A DNA stretch of 64,000 nt from Halobacillus campisalis (GTDB lineage Bacteria > Bacillota > Bacilli > Bacillales > Halobacillaceae), in assembly GCF_030345335.1 (NCBI RefSeq), contig NZ_JAPVRC010000007.1, forward strand, positions 62,001 through 126,000. The letters are read 5' to 3'. Positions 7,940-18,761 of the stretch are shown here, in pieces. The translations under genes were made by a program, and so were the position numbers. Every line of letters starts with the position of its first letter. The first letter of the stretch is position 1. The notes below the pieces were generated by a model. The model did not search any database. It had not been told where the DNA came from and saw nothing but the letters and a program-made list of their open reading frames with translations.

Positions 7940-8974
7940 ATGGAAATCAAAGAAAAGTTACTCTCAAACGGCTGGAAGAAGTTCACTTTCTCAAACAACA
8001 AAGGTATAACCATCTCTGTCTTGGATTATGGCGGCATCATTACTGAGATCAACGTTCCAGATCACAAAGGTACAATTGAGAATGTTGTTCTTTCCTACAA
8101 AGATTATGACAGTTACATAAACGATCCAAATTATTTTGGAGCTCTGATCGGCAGAGTCGCAGGCCGAGTTGAAGGTGCGTCTTTTTCACTGAATGGTAAA
8201 GAATACACTCTAGATGCAAACGACGGCGATAACTCTCTCCATGGCGGGAAACAAGGCTTCAATAAGAAAATTTGGGAAGCTTCTCCTTTCCAATCATCAA
8301 CAGATGCAGGAGTAGTATTTACTTGTGAAAGTCCTCATTTAGAGGGCGGCTATCCAGGCAGCGTTTCTATAAAAGTTACGTACCAATTAAACGATCAGAA
8401 TCAGTTTATAGTTGATTATCAAGCGATCAGCGATCAGGATACTCCTATCACCTTAACCAATCATAGTTATTTCAACTTAAGCGGTAATGCGAAGCGCCCC
8501 ATTTGTGACCATAAAATGAAGATAGCGAGCGATCGTTTTGTCGAATTAGATGAACACCTAATTCCTACAGGAAATATAAATTCAAATCAGGATACCCCTT
8601 TTGACTTAAGAAATGAAACGACTCTGAAGTCCCCGCTAGGTTCAGATCATTCTCAAATCCAGTTGGCAGGCAATGGGTACGATCATTATTTTATCTTCAA
8701 AGAAACAGGTGAAGAACAAGTGACGTTAAGAGATGAAGACAGCGGCAGAGTATTGAAAGTCCATACGACTCAACCTGGAATGGTTTTATATACGGGAAAT
8801 GGTTTGGGCGATGAATTTCAATTAGCCAGCGGCCCTGCGGAGAAACACTCCGGCTTATGTTTAGAAACCCAGGCTTCTCCTGCTTCACTTCATCACGATG
8901 GATTTCCCAGTGCTTTACTGAAAGCTGCAGAACCTTATAATAAAAGAACAACATTTACATTCGATACTTTTTAA
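7940..8974 (+). CDS. galM: Aldose 1-epimerase (galactose mutarotase)
   Basis: 344-residue enzyme interconverting alpha and beta anomers of galactose and other aldoses. Catalytic residues are recognisable: His175 in 'NHSYFNLSG' and Glu309 in 'CLETQASP', with the sugar-binding 'GRVAGRV' and 'HGG' (101-103) near the N-terminus. The length is normal for the family. A CTGGAGG site precedes the ATG. As first gene of the alpha-galactoside locus it prepares released beta-galactose for the Leloir pathway; galK, galT and galE are not in the window. An intrinsic terminator follows, so it is transcribed alone. Confidence 0.95.
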   Translation: MEIKEKLLSNGWKKFTFSNNKGITISVLDYGGIITEINVPDHKGTIENVVLSYKDYDSYINDPNYFGALIGRVAGRVEGASFSLNGKEYTLDANDGDNSLHGGKQGFNKKIWEASPFQSSTDAGVVFTCESPHLEGGYPGSVSIKVTYQLNDQNQFIVDYQAISDQDTPITLTNHSYFNLSGNAKRPICDHKMKIASDRFVELDEHLIPTGNINSNQDTPFDLRNETTLKSPLGSDHSQIQLAGNGYDHYFIFKETGEEQVTLRDEDSGRVLKVHTTQPGMVLYTGNGLGDEFQLASGPAEKHSGLCLETQASPASLHHDGFPSALLKAAEPYNKRTTFTFDTF

Positions 8975-8983
8975 AAATTACAG

Positions 8984-9020
8984 CCTTCCCCCGGTTTTAT
9001 TACTGAGTGGGAAGGTTTGT
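8984..9020 (+). terminator. Intrinsic terminator of galM
   Basis: CCTTCCC / GGGAAGG stem with a T-rich tail just after the galM stop. Confidence 0.7.
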
Positions 9021-9053
9021 TTAGTATGTGATATAGTATATATATACATACTT

Positions 9054-9063
9054 TTTTACTAAA
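9054..9063. promoter_or_regulatory. Putative operator TTTTACTAAA upstream of the first lacI-type gene
   Basis: The sequence repeats, in reverse complement, the TTTAGTAAAA boxes found in front of the binding-protein gene and the second regulator. It lies in the promoter region about 33 bp before ATG 9096, suggesting auto- or cross-regulation. Confidence 0.45.
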
Positions 9064-9068
9064 CATAG

Positions 9069-10104
<1,036 letters not shown>

Positions 10105-10106
<2 letters not shown>

Positions 10107-10139
10107 AAAAGGCTTGGCGCATATGCCAAGCCTTTTTGT
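10105..10139. terminator. Bidirectional intrinsic terminator
   Basis: AAGGCTTGGC / GCCAAGCCTT stem with A-run and T-run flanks between the convergent regulator and GH36 genes. Confidence 0.9.
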
Positions 10140-10142
10140 TTA

Positions 10143-12374
10143 CTAATGTTTTACTTTTAACTTATATAGTGTCGATGTAAAATCTCCGAGTTTTTCATTT
10201 TGTGGAGGCACAGACCCAGAATATTCATTTTCAAGCATCAGTCCGGCTCTCATAAGTTCATCTCCGTAAAAGCTGGCTGCCCAGCCTTCGATTTCATACT
10301 CCTGGTGTTGATCCAAACCTTTTAATACCAATCGAGGAAACCCGGGATTCGGTTCAGCGAGCATCTTGTAATAACCGACGAGTGCTTCCTTTTGATCTGG
10401 AGATACCACCATCCATGCTACACGGTTGCCTCCATCTTCAAACGGGCTGAGCAGACGGTAAAACGTTCCGAATTGCAGCAGTTGTCGGTGCTCTTTATAA
10501 AACTGGACTTGCTGCCTCACTTCTTCCTGTTCCTCAGAAGACATACGTGTAATATCCAGTTCATAGCCGAAGGTTCCAAAGAAAGACACATTTCCACGCA
10601 TAGATAGACTCGTATGTCGATGAACTTGGTGGTTCGGCACGTCAGAAACGTGGGCTCCAATCGAACTTAATGGATAAGCCATCGAAGTTCCATATTGAAT
10701 TTTCAATCGTTCAACAGCATCCGTGTCATCACTCGTCCACGTCTGCGGAGCATAGTACAACATCCCAGGATCAAAACGAGCTCCTCCGCTGGCGCATGAC
10801 TCAAATAGCACATCAGGGAACTGAGACGTCAATCGTTCGTATAAATCATACACGCCTAAAATATAGCGGTGGGCTACTTCACTCTGTCGTTCCGCCGGCA
10901 AATCGAGAGAGCCGATCTCTGTCATATATCGATTCATATCCCACTTCACATAAGAAATTGGTGATTTGCTCAATACGTCTGCCATCTGATCATACAGATT
11001 GTCGACTACTTCTTTTCGTGAAAAATCCAGGACGTATTGATTTCTTCCATGAGACTGGCTTCTTCCTTTGACTTGAATTATCCAGTCTGGATGTTTCTTG
11101 TAAAGTTCACTCACTTTATTTACCATTTCCGGCTCAAACCACAACCCGAATTTCATGCCAAGATCCGTGATTTTCCTGGCGACCCCTTCAATCCCATTAG
11201 GCAGTTTTTCTTTATCGGAAAACCAGTCTCCAAGCGAAGTGGTGTCATCATCTCTTTTGCCGAACCAACCGTCATCCAGTACGAACAACTCAATACCAAG
11301 GTCTTTTGATTCCTTAGCAATAGACAACAGCTTTTCTTCGTTAAAATCAAAGTATGTCGCTTCCCAGTTGTTTATAAGTACAGGACGCTCTTCTTTTTTC
11401 CACGGTCCACGTACGAGACGTTCACGATAAAGTTCATGATAGGTTTGACTCATCCCATTTAATCCTTCATCTGAATAGACCATCACGACTTCAGGGGTCT
11501 GGAACGATTGACCAGGCTCGAGCACCCAGCGGAAATCAAACGGATTGATCCCCATCGTCACTCGTGCCACATCATATTGATCAACCTCTACCTGGGCAAG
11601 GAAGTTACCACTATACACGAAATTGAAACCATAAACTTCTCCTTGAAATTCATCTGTATTTGTACGTTTCAAGGCGAGAAACGGATTTTGCTGAGAGCTG
11701 CTCGTTCCCCTCGTGCTTGAGATACTTTGTATTCCTGACACCAGCTCTCTTGATTTCACATGACGCTCTCTCGACCAAGAACCAGATAGCTGAACCATTT
11801 CAAAATCGGCATCAAAGAGGTCAACACTCGTGCTGAGCGCACGTGTCAATTCAAGCTTCTCTTCCCCTTTATTCACAAACTCTGCACTGCGGGCTACGGC
11901 ATTACGAGTTTCATAAATGGTATAAGTCAACTTAATTTCTGCATCAATCAATGAATCAAATAATGTAATGACAAGTGTAGATGCCTCCTCATCACTTTCA
12001 GTATAAGTAGCCGGCAGACCGTTCAATTCAGGCTTCCCCTTATAAATCTCATGAGAGTGATACTCGAATTGAGTAGTCCGGCTTCCATTTTCCTGAAGAA
12101 TTTGATAAGCAGGTTCACGGTAATCCGTCGTCCCATAGGAAGGGTATTCCTGTTTAATGATATCTAAAGAAAATTCGAGATCCCCTTCATATACACTGGA
12201 CATCCCTGCTCGTGCCTGCGTCCTGAACAGGTGTTGGAAGGAATCGCGATGACGGATTGCCTTCCCATAATATAAATGACCAAGCTGTTTATTTTTCATA
12301 ACCGTGAAAATATAGCTGATTCCCTCGTTTTGCAAGTGAAATTCTTTTGTTTTTTCATTAAAATATATTGGCAT
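10143..12374 (-). CDS. Alpha-galactosidase, glycoside hydrolase family 36
   Basis: 743-residue cytosolic enzyme that removes terminal alpha-1,6-galactose from melibiose and raffinose-family sugars with retention. The N-terminal beta-sandwich (about 1-330) precedes a TIM barrel. 'LFVLDDGWFGKRDDD' lines the active site, 'YVKWDMNR' holds the nucleophile Asp479, and 'WTSDDTDA' holds the acid/base (Asp549). Length and architecture match Geobacillus AgaA/AgaN. The start has GGAGG eight bases upstream. It is the last gene of the minus-strand operon binding protein-permease-permease-GH36, so the importer and hydrolase are co-expressed. A second, unrelated alpha-galactosidase (GH4) lies at 17291. Confidence 0.95.
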   Translation of the reverse strand: MPIYFNEKTKEFHLQNEGISYIFTVMKNKQLGHLYYGKAIRHRDSFQHLFRTQARAGMSSVYEGDLEFSLDIIKQEYPSYGTTDYREPAYQILQENGSRTTQFEYHSHEIYKGKPELNGLPATYTESDEEASTLVITLFDSLIDAEIKLTYTIYETRNAVARSAEFVNKGEEKLELTRALSTSVDLFDADFEMVQLSGSWSRERHVKSRELVSGIQSISSTRGTSSSQQNPFLALKRTNTDEFQGEVYGFNFVYSGNFLAQVEVDQYDVARVTMGINPFDFRWVLEPGQSFQTPEVVMVYSDEGLNGMSQTYHELYRERLVRGPWKKEERPVLINNWEATYFDFNEEKLLSIAKESKDLGIELFVLDDGWFGKRDDDTTSLGDWFSDKEKLPNGIEGVARKITDLGMKFGLWFEPEMVNKVSELYKKHPDWIIQVKGRSQSHGRNQYVLDFSRKEVVDNLYDQMADVLSKSPISYVKWDMNRYMTEIGSLDLPAERQSEVAHRYILGVYDLYERLTSQFPDVLFESCASGGARFDPGMLYYAPQTWTSDDTDAVERLKIQYGTSMAYPLSSIGAHVSDVPNHQVHRHTSLSMRGNVSFFGTFGYELDITRMSSEEQEEVRQQVQFYKEHRQLLQFGTFYRLLSPFEDGGNRVAWMVVSPDQKEALVGYYKMLAEPNPGFPRLVLKGLDQHQEYEIEGWAASFYGDELMRAGLMLENEYSGSVPPQNEKLGDFTSTLYKLKVKH

Positions 12375-12407
12375 CCCTAATCCTCCATTACTACGATTTC
12401 AGTAAAA

Positions 12408-13232
12408 TTACCCTTTGACTGCCCCAGATGAAAGTCCAGCGATAAAGTACTTCTGTAGGAAAAGGAACAAGATCGCCATCGGAATCATCGCCATAAAGGC
12501 TGCTGCGGCTACAAGGCCAAGGTTGTTCTGGTTTTCGCCAAAGAAACTTGCCATTGCTACGGTCAGTGTTTGCACATCGCTGCTCTGCAGGAAGAAGATC
12601 GCAAATTGATAGTCATTCCAAATGAATACACAAGCAATGATCAGAACAGATGCCGTCACTGGTTTCAACAATGGAAACACGACTCTGAAGAAAATACCGA
12701 TTGTGCTCGCTCCATCGATCTTCGCCGCTTCTTCCAATTCTTTTGGAATTGTAGAGCGAATGAACCCTGAGTATAGAAAAATAGTCAAAGGTAAAAATGC
12801 GGCGACATTGTTCAGTATGGCAATTGTACGTGTGTTCAGCATACCTATATCTACTACCAGCTGATAAAGCGGTACAAGAGCAGTTAGTGGAGGAACAACC
12901 ATAATGGCTATGAAAAACATCATCGCTGCTTTGTTTAATTTAGTATTGCGCCTGGCTAGTGGATAGGCTGCTAGTGAACCTATGAAAATTAATAAAACTG
13001 CTGCAAAAAAAGTGATAATAAACGAATTGACAAAAGCAGGTCCCAAATTCGCTTCCTGCCAAGCAATGGTAAAGTTTTCAAGGGTGAAGTATTCCGGAAT
13101 AGCCCAGCGGGAACTGAAATCTCCGCGCGTTTTCAATGATGTTGTAATCAAAATATAAAACGGAATAGCGTGTAGAGCTGCTACAAGGATAGCCAGCAAA
13201 GTCAACAAACCTTTTTTCTTATTTTGTATCAT
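12408..13232 (-). CDS. Sugar ABC transporter permease (MsmG/AraQ-like)
   Basis: 274-residue inner-membrane permease of the CUT1 carbohydrate importer family with six predicted transmembrane segments. The cytoplasmic EAA loop that docks the ATPase is clear: 'EELEEAAKIDGASTIGIFFRVVFPLL'. It pairs with the permease encoded just upstream; the start ATG overlaps that gene's stop by one base (TAATG), implying translational coupling. Substrate is inferred from the operon to be an alpha-galactoside such as melibiose or raffinose. No ATPase gene is in the cluster, so a shared MsmX-type ATPase encoded elsewhere must energise it. Confidence 0.93.
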   Translation of the reverse strand: MIQNKKKGLLTLLAILVAALHAIPFYILITTSLKTRGDFSSRWAIPEYFTLENFTIAWQEANLGPAFVNSFIITFFAAVLLIFIGSLAAYPLARRNTKLNKAAMMFFIAIMVVPPLTALVPLYQLVVDIGMLNTRTIAILNNVAAFLPLTIFLYSGFIRSTIPKELEEAAKIDGASTIGIFFRVVFPLLKPVTASVLIIACVFIWNDYQFAIFFLQSSDVQTLTVAMASFFGENQNNLGLVAAAAFMAMIPMAILFLFLQKYFIAGLSSGAVKG

Positions 13233-14158
13233 TACGCTTCAATCTCCTTCCGTTTGAAGTACCATAGAGCAAGCAAGCTGAGAATCAAAATTATGAAGGC
13301 TACTAACACACCTTGAGTAGCTGCATATCCGGCGTCCTGCCTGCTGAAATAAAGATCGTACATAAAGGTAGAGCTGGACTGCGACGCATTACCCGGGCCG
13401 CCGCCAGTCAAAGCTACGATGACATCAAACAGTTTCAAACCACCAATGATATTGATAACTACGTTGATCGTGATCGATGGTGCAAGCATTGGCAGCGTAA
13501 TTTTCTTGAATTGTTGAAAGGCTGTAGCACCGTCAATTTCTGCTGCCTCATAAAAATCTTTCGATATGCCTTGTAAACCTGCCAAATAAATGATCATCGC
13601 AATACCGACAAACTGGTAAGTATTCACTAGCACAATAATGTAAGGGTTGATATCAGCATTTCCAAGAGCGTTGATTGAGTCAAAACCAAAGAACATCAAA
13701 GCATCATTCAGAGCTCCATTTTGGAATGCGAAAAACAGATAAAAAATGTACCCCATAATTAACGGACTAATGATAACGGGAAGGTAAACAATCGTTCGGG
13801 TTACTGTTCGAAATTTTATTTGATTATTTAATAAAAGTGCGTAAAAAAGACCGAGCGCGTTTTGTAAAATTGTACTCCCTATCCCATATAGTAAGGTGTT
13901 TCGAATAACTGTCCATGTCGTCGGATCATTGAACATACGCGTATATTGTTCAAGCCCTACAAAATTGAATGATTGTGAAAAACCGTTCCAATCCGTAAAG
14001 GAAATCCTGACACCATCCATGAATGGATAGACAATGAAAACGGTGACAAATAAAACGGCTGGAAGATACATCCACCATAATGATTTTTCTCCGCTAATCC
14101 CGCGTTTTTTAGCAGATTTCCCTGGTTTGCTTTTATTTTTCTCAACGAGTTCGCTCAT
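13232..14158 (-). CDS. Sugar ABC transporter permease (MsmF-like)
   Basis: 308-residue CUT1 permease. A short basic cytoplasmic N-terminus ([12 protein letters not shown]) precedes six to seven hydrophobic segments, and the EAA motif '[24 protein letters not shown]' is present. The '[14 protein letters not shown]' segment before the last helices is typical of MalF/MsmF partners. It lies between the solute-binding protein gene, from which a hairpin at 14205 separates it, and the MsmG-like permease with which it overlaps. Together they form the heterodimeric membrane channel. Confidence 0.93.
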   Translation of the reverse strand: MSELVEKNKSKPGKSAKKRGISGEKSLWWMYLPAVLFVTVFIVYPFMDGVRISFTDWNGFSQSFNFVGLEQYTRMFNDPTTWTVIRNTLLYGIGSTILQNALGLFYALLLNNQIKFRTVTRTIVYLPVIISPLIMGYIFYLFFAFQNGALNDALMFFGFDSINALGNADINPYIIVLVNTYQFVGIAMIIYLAGLQGISKDFYEAAEIDGATAFQQFKKITLPMLAPSITINVVINIIGGLKLFDVIVALTGGGPGNASQSSSTFMYDLYFSRQDAGYAATQGVLVAFIILILSLLALWYFKRKEIEA

Positions 14159-14204
14159 AATTTATGTCATCTCCTTATCACTGCGCGATTGCATTCATTA
14201 AAAC

Positions 14205-14235
14205 AGAAGGGAGAGAGCATCCTCTCCCCCTTTTC
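14205..14235 (-). terminator. Intra-operon hairpin between binding protein and permease genes
   Basis: GGGAGAG / CTCTCCC stem, followed on the minus strand by a T-containing tail. Such hairpins often give partial termination or protect the upstream mRNA, so that binding protein is made in excess over permease. Confidence 0.6.
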
Positions 14236-14252
14236 TTTCTATTGAATGAATA

Positions 14253-15551
14253 TTATTCGCTGTCACTTTCTTCTCTTAAGCGCTCATATTCAGATTCCAT
14301 AGTTGATGCCGCACCTTCAGGGTCTCCCCCAGCCAACAACTCTTCTGTTGTAGTAGACATGACATCCCACATGCCGCTTGGTAAATAGACGCGGTCGAAA
14401 TAGCTGACAATTTCGTTATCTGAATATTTTTCTAAATCCTCAGAGAAATAAGTGTCTGCTTCTACACCTTCAATAGCTGAAGCTAAATTCGTTCCTTCTG
14501 CAATACGCTGTGCATTTTCAGGTTCAGCCATAAACTCGATGAACTGCTTCGCTTCATCTTTCATTTCAGACTCTTCAAAGATGGCAAGTGTAAAACGTTC
14601 TCCGCCAATCCAAACTTGCTCGTCCCCTTCATGAACGGTCGGTGTTGGCATCAGACCAACTTCCACATCTTCATTCATTGCTGTTGCATCAGGTCCAACT
14701 GAACCACCTGCAAACATGAAAGCTGCCTGTTCTCCCGCCATAATTTCTGGAGCCTGGGCAAATTTAGCTGTCAAAACATCTTGATTTAGCAGTTCATTCT
14801 CCTGCAACATCAACAATTGTTCTGGAAGCCACTCATATTGGCTCCAGTCGAATGAGCCATCAAGAAATTCTTCTGTATAATCATTTTCTTCATCCGTCGC
14901 AAACATCGGCGTCATCATTTGGTCAACCATCTGACCAAGCGGCCAACCATCGCCTCCACCGATCCATAACGGAGCAACTTGACCTCCACTCTCATCACGA
15001 ACAGTTTCCAGAGCTGCAACGAACTCATCCCAAGTTTTTGGTACCTCAATACCATATTCTTCTAGAAGGTTCTTATTATAAATGACACCATCTTGAGCCA
15101 TGTTCACAGGATAGGTATAAACTTTTCCGTCTTCATCAGTAACGATATCTTCCATTGCAGGTTTCATATTGTCGACCCAGTCCATGTCCTGTTGGTCATG
15201 AGTATATTCACCATAGCGGAGCTGGGACCAGCCATGAGTATCAAAGATGTCTGGAAGATCGTTCGCTGCCATCTGCACTCTCATTTGGTCTTCATAACCT
15301 CCACCTGGAAAGCTTGCTTCTACATCAATTTCGGTTTCCTCTTCAAATTCACTGATTAAGTCTTCAAACGTATCTCTTTCTCCTTCACTACTTGCAGAAA
15401 GAGCCATTGTCAACTTGCCTTCCTGGCCGCCGCTGACTTCTCCTTCGCTTCCACCATTTCCATTACCACTTTCTTCTCCGTTGCCGCCACAAGCTGCTAA
15501 CAATGCGACCATCCCGATACTGCCTGCCCACTTTACAAATGAGTTCTTCAT
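14253..15551 (-). CDS. Extracellular sugar-binding lipoprotein of the alpha-galactoside ABC importer
   Basis: 432-residue family 1 solute-binding protein. The lipoprotein signal peptide ends in the lipobox 'ALLAACGG' with Cys about residue 21, followed by an acidic Gly/Asn/Glu-rich linker and a maltodextrin-binding-type fold ('FAQAPEIMAGEQAAFMFAGG'). It captures the sugar outside the membrane and delivers it to the two permeases. The start at 15551 follows AAGGGGG; the open frame extends 18 codons upstream but lacks a site and would mask the signal peptide. The mature protein is very acidic, as in halophiles. It is the first gene of the operon, behind TTTAGTAAAA boxes. Confidence 0.93.
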   Translation of the reverse strand: MKNSFVKWAGSIGMVALLAACGGNGEESGNGNGGSEGEVSGGQEGKLTMALSASSEGERDTFEDLISEFEEETEIDVEASFPGGGYEDQMRVQMAANDLPDIFDTHGWSQLRYGEYTHDQQDMDWVDNMKPAMEDIVTDEDGKVYTYPVNMAQDGVIYNKNLLEEYGIEVPKTWDEFVAALETVRDESGGQVAPLWIGGGDGWPLGQMVDQMMTPMFATDEENDYTEEFLDGSFDWSQYEWLPEQLLMLQENELLNQDVLTAKFAQAPEIMAGEQAAFMFAGGSVGPDATAMNEDVEVGLMPTPTVHEGDEQVWIGGERFTLAIFEESEMKDEAKQFIEFMAEPENAQRIAEGTNLASAIEGVEADTYFSEDLEKYSDNEIVSYFDRVYLPSGMWDVMSTTTEELLAGGDPEGAASTMESEYERLREESDSE

Positions 15552-15606
15552 AAAATACCCCCTTATTTGTTTTAAAAGCTCTAAAACGTTAACCTGGTAC
15601 TTCATC

Positions 15607-15616
15607 TTTAGTAAAA
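15607..15616. promoter_or_regulatory. Operator-like box TTTAGTAAAA
   Basis: One arm of a widely spaced inverted pair with TTTTACTAAA at 15640-15649, in the promoter/leader of the binding-protein operon. Both contain the AGTAAA half-site seen at 7689, 9054 and 16101. Confidence 0.5.
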
Positions 15617-15639
15617 CGAATAAACAAAAACTGATTTAC

Positions 15640-15649
15640 TTTTACTAAA
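15640..15649. promoter_or_regulatory. Operator-like box TTTTACTAAA
   Basis: Second arm of the pair with 15607. A further TTTACT overlaps it at 15635, giving tandem half-sites immediately upstream of the alpha-galactoside importer operon. Confidence 0.5.
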
Positions 15650-15659
15650 ATTTTATCTT

Positions 15660-16090
15660 TGTTAGATAAAATATATCAGAACAAGAAAACGCTTTCAAGT
15701 ACTTTTAAGAAATTTCTCATAATTTTTTTAGTAAGTTAACAATTATTTTCTTCTTATTTAATGTTGTTTTATATTTTCACTAAAGAAGCCATTATACCTT
15801 TTCATTAATATTTCATTTAAGACGTTACTAAATCAAGAGAGTTATATAATGATGTGTCAGTTTTGTTGAAGATTTTATTTAGAGATTTCAACTAAACAGG
15901 GGATCCCTTAAGCTGATTCCTCTTCAGTTCCGTGCGCTGAGTCTCCTCATTATCTTAAAGAATTTTGGATTCTTTCCCGAGAATAACGATCTATTTTTAA
16001 AACCCTATTTCTCTAAGTCTAAAAATATCAATCAATTTTACACCTTAAAATATTTTTTTGTATTAAATAGTAAATTGTGATACTTTTAAG
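15660..16090. other. Divergent AT-rich control region between the importer operon and regulator 2
   Basis: About 430 bp without a gene, strongly AT-rich, with additional AGTAA/TTACT-containing sites (near 15728 and 15825). It presumably holds both divergent promoters. No riboswitch or small RNA was recognised. Confidence 0.5.
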
Positions 16091-16100
16091 TTAAGTAAAT

Positions 16101-17194
<1,094 letters not shown>

Positions 17195-17244
17195 ATGAAT
17201 GGCATCTCATATGATATGGATTTAAAAACTCTTTATCTTTATTT

Positions 17245-17259
17245 TTAAAAGCGCTTACA
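17245..17259. promoter_or_regulatory. Candidate CcpA cre site
   Basis: The 15-mer TTAAAAGCGCTTACA matches the cre consensus WTGNAARCGNWWWCA except for one position (A for G at position 3). It lies about 32 bp before the melA start, consistent with carbon catabolite control of the alpha-galactosidase. Confidence 0.5.
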
Positions 17260-17290
17260 ATCAAGTTCACTCATAATAGGAGGAAAATAC

Positions 17291-18592
17291 ATGTCCAAAA
17301 TTACTTTTATCGGAGCAGGAAGCACGATCTTTGCGAAAAACATACTCGGTGACTGTATGTTCGTTCCATCCCTCAAAGGCTTTGAATTCGCTTTGCATGA
17401 TATTGACGAAAAACGACTGAAAGAGTCTGAACAAATGCTGAAAAATCTTTCTCAAAAGTATAATCAATCGATTAAAATAGTTTCTTATTTAAACAGACGG
17501 GAAGCTTTAAGTAATGCAAAATACGTCGTTAACGCAATACAAGTCGGCGGATACGAACCAAGTACAGTGATCGATTTTGATATCCCTAAAAAATATGGGT
17601 TACAGCAAACTATCGGAGACACCATCGGCATCGGAGGTATTTTCCGTACGCTGCGTACGATACCTGTTATGCTTGGAATCGCAAAAGATATGGAGGATGT
17701 TTGTCCGGAAGCCTTGTTGTTGAATTATACGAATCCGATGGCTGCATTAACTGGTTTTATGAATCGCCACACGAATGTGAAAACGATCGGACTCTGCCAT
17801 AGTGTGCAAGTCTGTACAAAAGAATTGTTTGAAAACCTGGATATGGAACACGATGGAATTGAGGAACGGATCGCCGGAATCAATCATATGGCTTGGCTGT
17901 TAGAAGTGAAGAAAGACGGAGTAGACTTGTATCCTGAGATTAAGAAACGTGCAAAAGAAAAGCAGAAGGAAAAGCACCATGATATGGTTCGCTTTGAATT
18001 GATGGATAAATTCGGTTACTATATCACAGAATCTTCCGAGCATAATGCCGAATATCATCCCTATTTTATTAAAAGTCAATACCCTGAACTGATCGAACGC
18101 TTTAATATTCCGTTAGACGAGTATCCACGCCGCTGCGTCAATCAAATTAAAGAATGGGAAGACATGCGTGAGGAAATCGTGCATAACTCCCAGCTATCGC
18201 ATGAGCGTTCAAAGGAGTATGGTTCACATATCATCGAAGCGATGGAAACTAATATTCCATTCAAGTTTGGCGGAAATGTGATGAATACTGGAGGACTCAT
18301 TTCAAATCTCCCAGAGAATGCTTGCGTCGAGGTGCCATGCGTAGTCGACAGAAACGGAATCCTTCCCACTTATATCGGAGAGCTTCCTGAACAATTAGCT
18401 GCCTTGAACCGTACGAATATCAATACTCAATTGTTAACGATCGAAGCCGCAGTCACTCTTAAAAAGGAACACATTTATCAAGCGGCTCTTCTCGATCCGC
18501 ACACAAGTGCTGAGCTTTCTATGGATGACATTATCGCTATGTGTGATGATCTTATCGAAGCTCACGGTGACTGGCTGCCTGAATATAAATAA
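17291..18592 (+). CDS. melA: Alpha-galactosidase, glycoside hydrolase family 4 (NAD-dependent)
   Basis: 433-residue GH4 enzyme. It begins with the Rossmann motif 'KITFIGAGSTIFAKNILGD' for NAD+. 'TNPMAALTG', 'GLCHSVQ' with the metal-binding Cys, and 'GINHMAW' with the metal-binding His are all present, and it ends 'AHGDWLPEYK' like E. coli MelA. These enzymes hydrolyse alpha-galactosides by a redox/elimination mechanism needing NAD+, Mn2+ and reducing conditions. The specificity-associated 'CHS' matches the alpha-galactosidase/glucosidase branch. GGAGG precedes the ATG and a cre-like site lies in the leader. It duplicates the reaction of the GH36 enzyme at 10143 by an unrelated chemistry. Confidence 0.96.
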   Translation: MSKITFIGAGSTIFAKNILGDCMFVPSLKGFEFALHDIDEKRLKESEQMLKNLSQKYNQSIKIVSYLNRREALSNAKYVVNAIQVGGYEPSTVIDFDIPKKYGLQQTIGDTIGIGGIFRTLRTIPVMLGIAKDMEDVCPEALLLNYTNPMAALTGFMNRHTNVKTIGLCHSVQVCTKELFENLDMEHDGIEERIAGINHMAWLLEVKKDGVDLYPEIKKRAKEKQKEKHHDMVRFELMDKFGYYITESSEHNAEYHPYFIKSQYPELIERFNIPLDEYPRRCVNQIKEWEDMREEIVHNSQLSHERSKEYGSHIIEAMETNIPFKFGGNVMNTGGLISNLPENACVEVPCVVDRNGILPTYIGELPEQLAALNRTNINTQLLTIEAAVTLKKEHIYQAALLDPHTSAELSMDDIIAMCDDLIEAHGDWLPEYK

Positions 18593-18601
18593 GTGCATAA
18601 T

Positions 18602-18650
18602 AAAAAACGACTGAGAAGGCTGTAAGTCAGCCTCTTTCAGTCGTTTTTTT
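18602..18650 (+). terminator. Intrinsic terminator of melA
   Basis: Long stem AAAAAACGACTGA / TCAGTCGTTTTTT with a second inner stem AGGCTG / CAGCCT; the T-run is on the plus strand. Confidence 0.92.
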
Positions 18651-18720
18651 ACTTAGTTTATATGTATCGATTAACCTTTGAAATTCTATTATTCACACCA
18701 GCCTCATTCTGATCCCCCTT

Positions 18721-18757
18721 CAAAAAACGCCCGGCTCCCAACTAGAACCAGGCGCCA
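18721..18757 (-). terminator. Intrinsic terminator of the manP-like gene
   Basis: Minus-strand hairpin built on CGCCTGG / CCGGGCG with internal mismatches, followed by TTTTTTG, directly after the PTS gene stop. Confidence 0.75.
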
Positions 18758-18761
18758 CTTA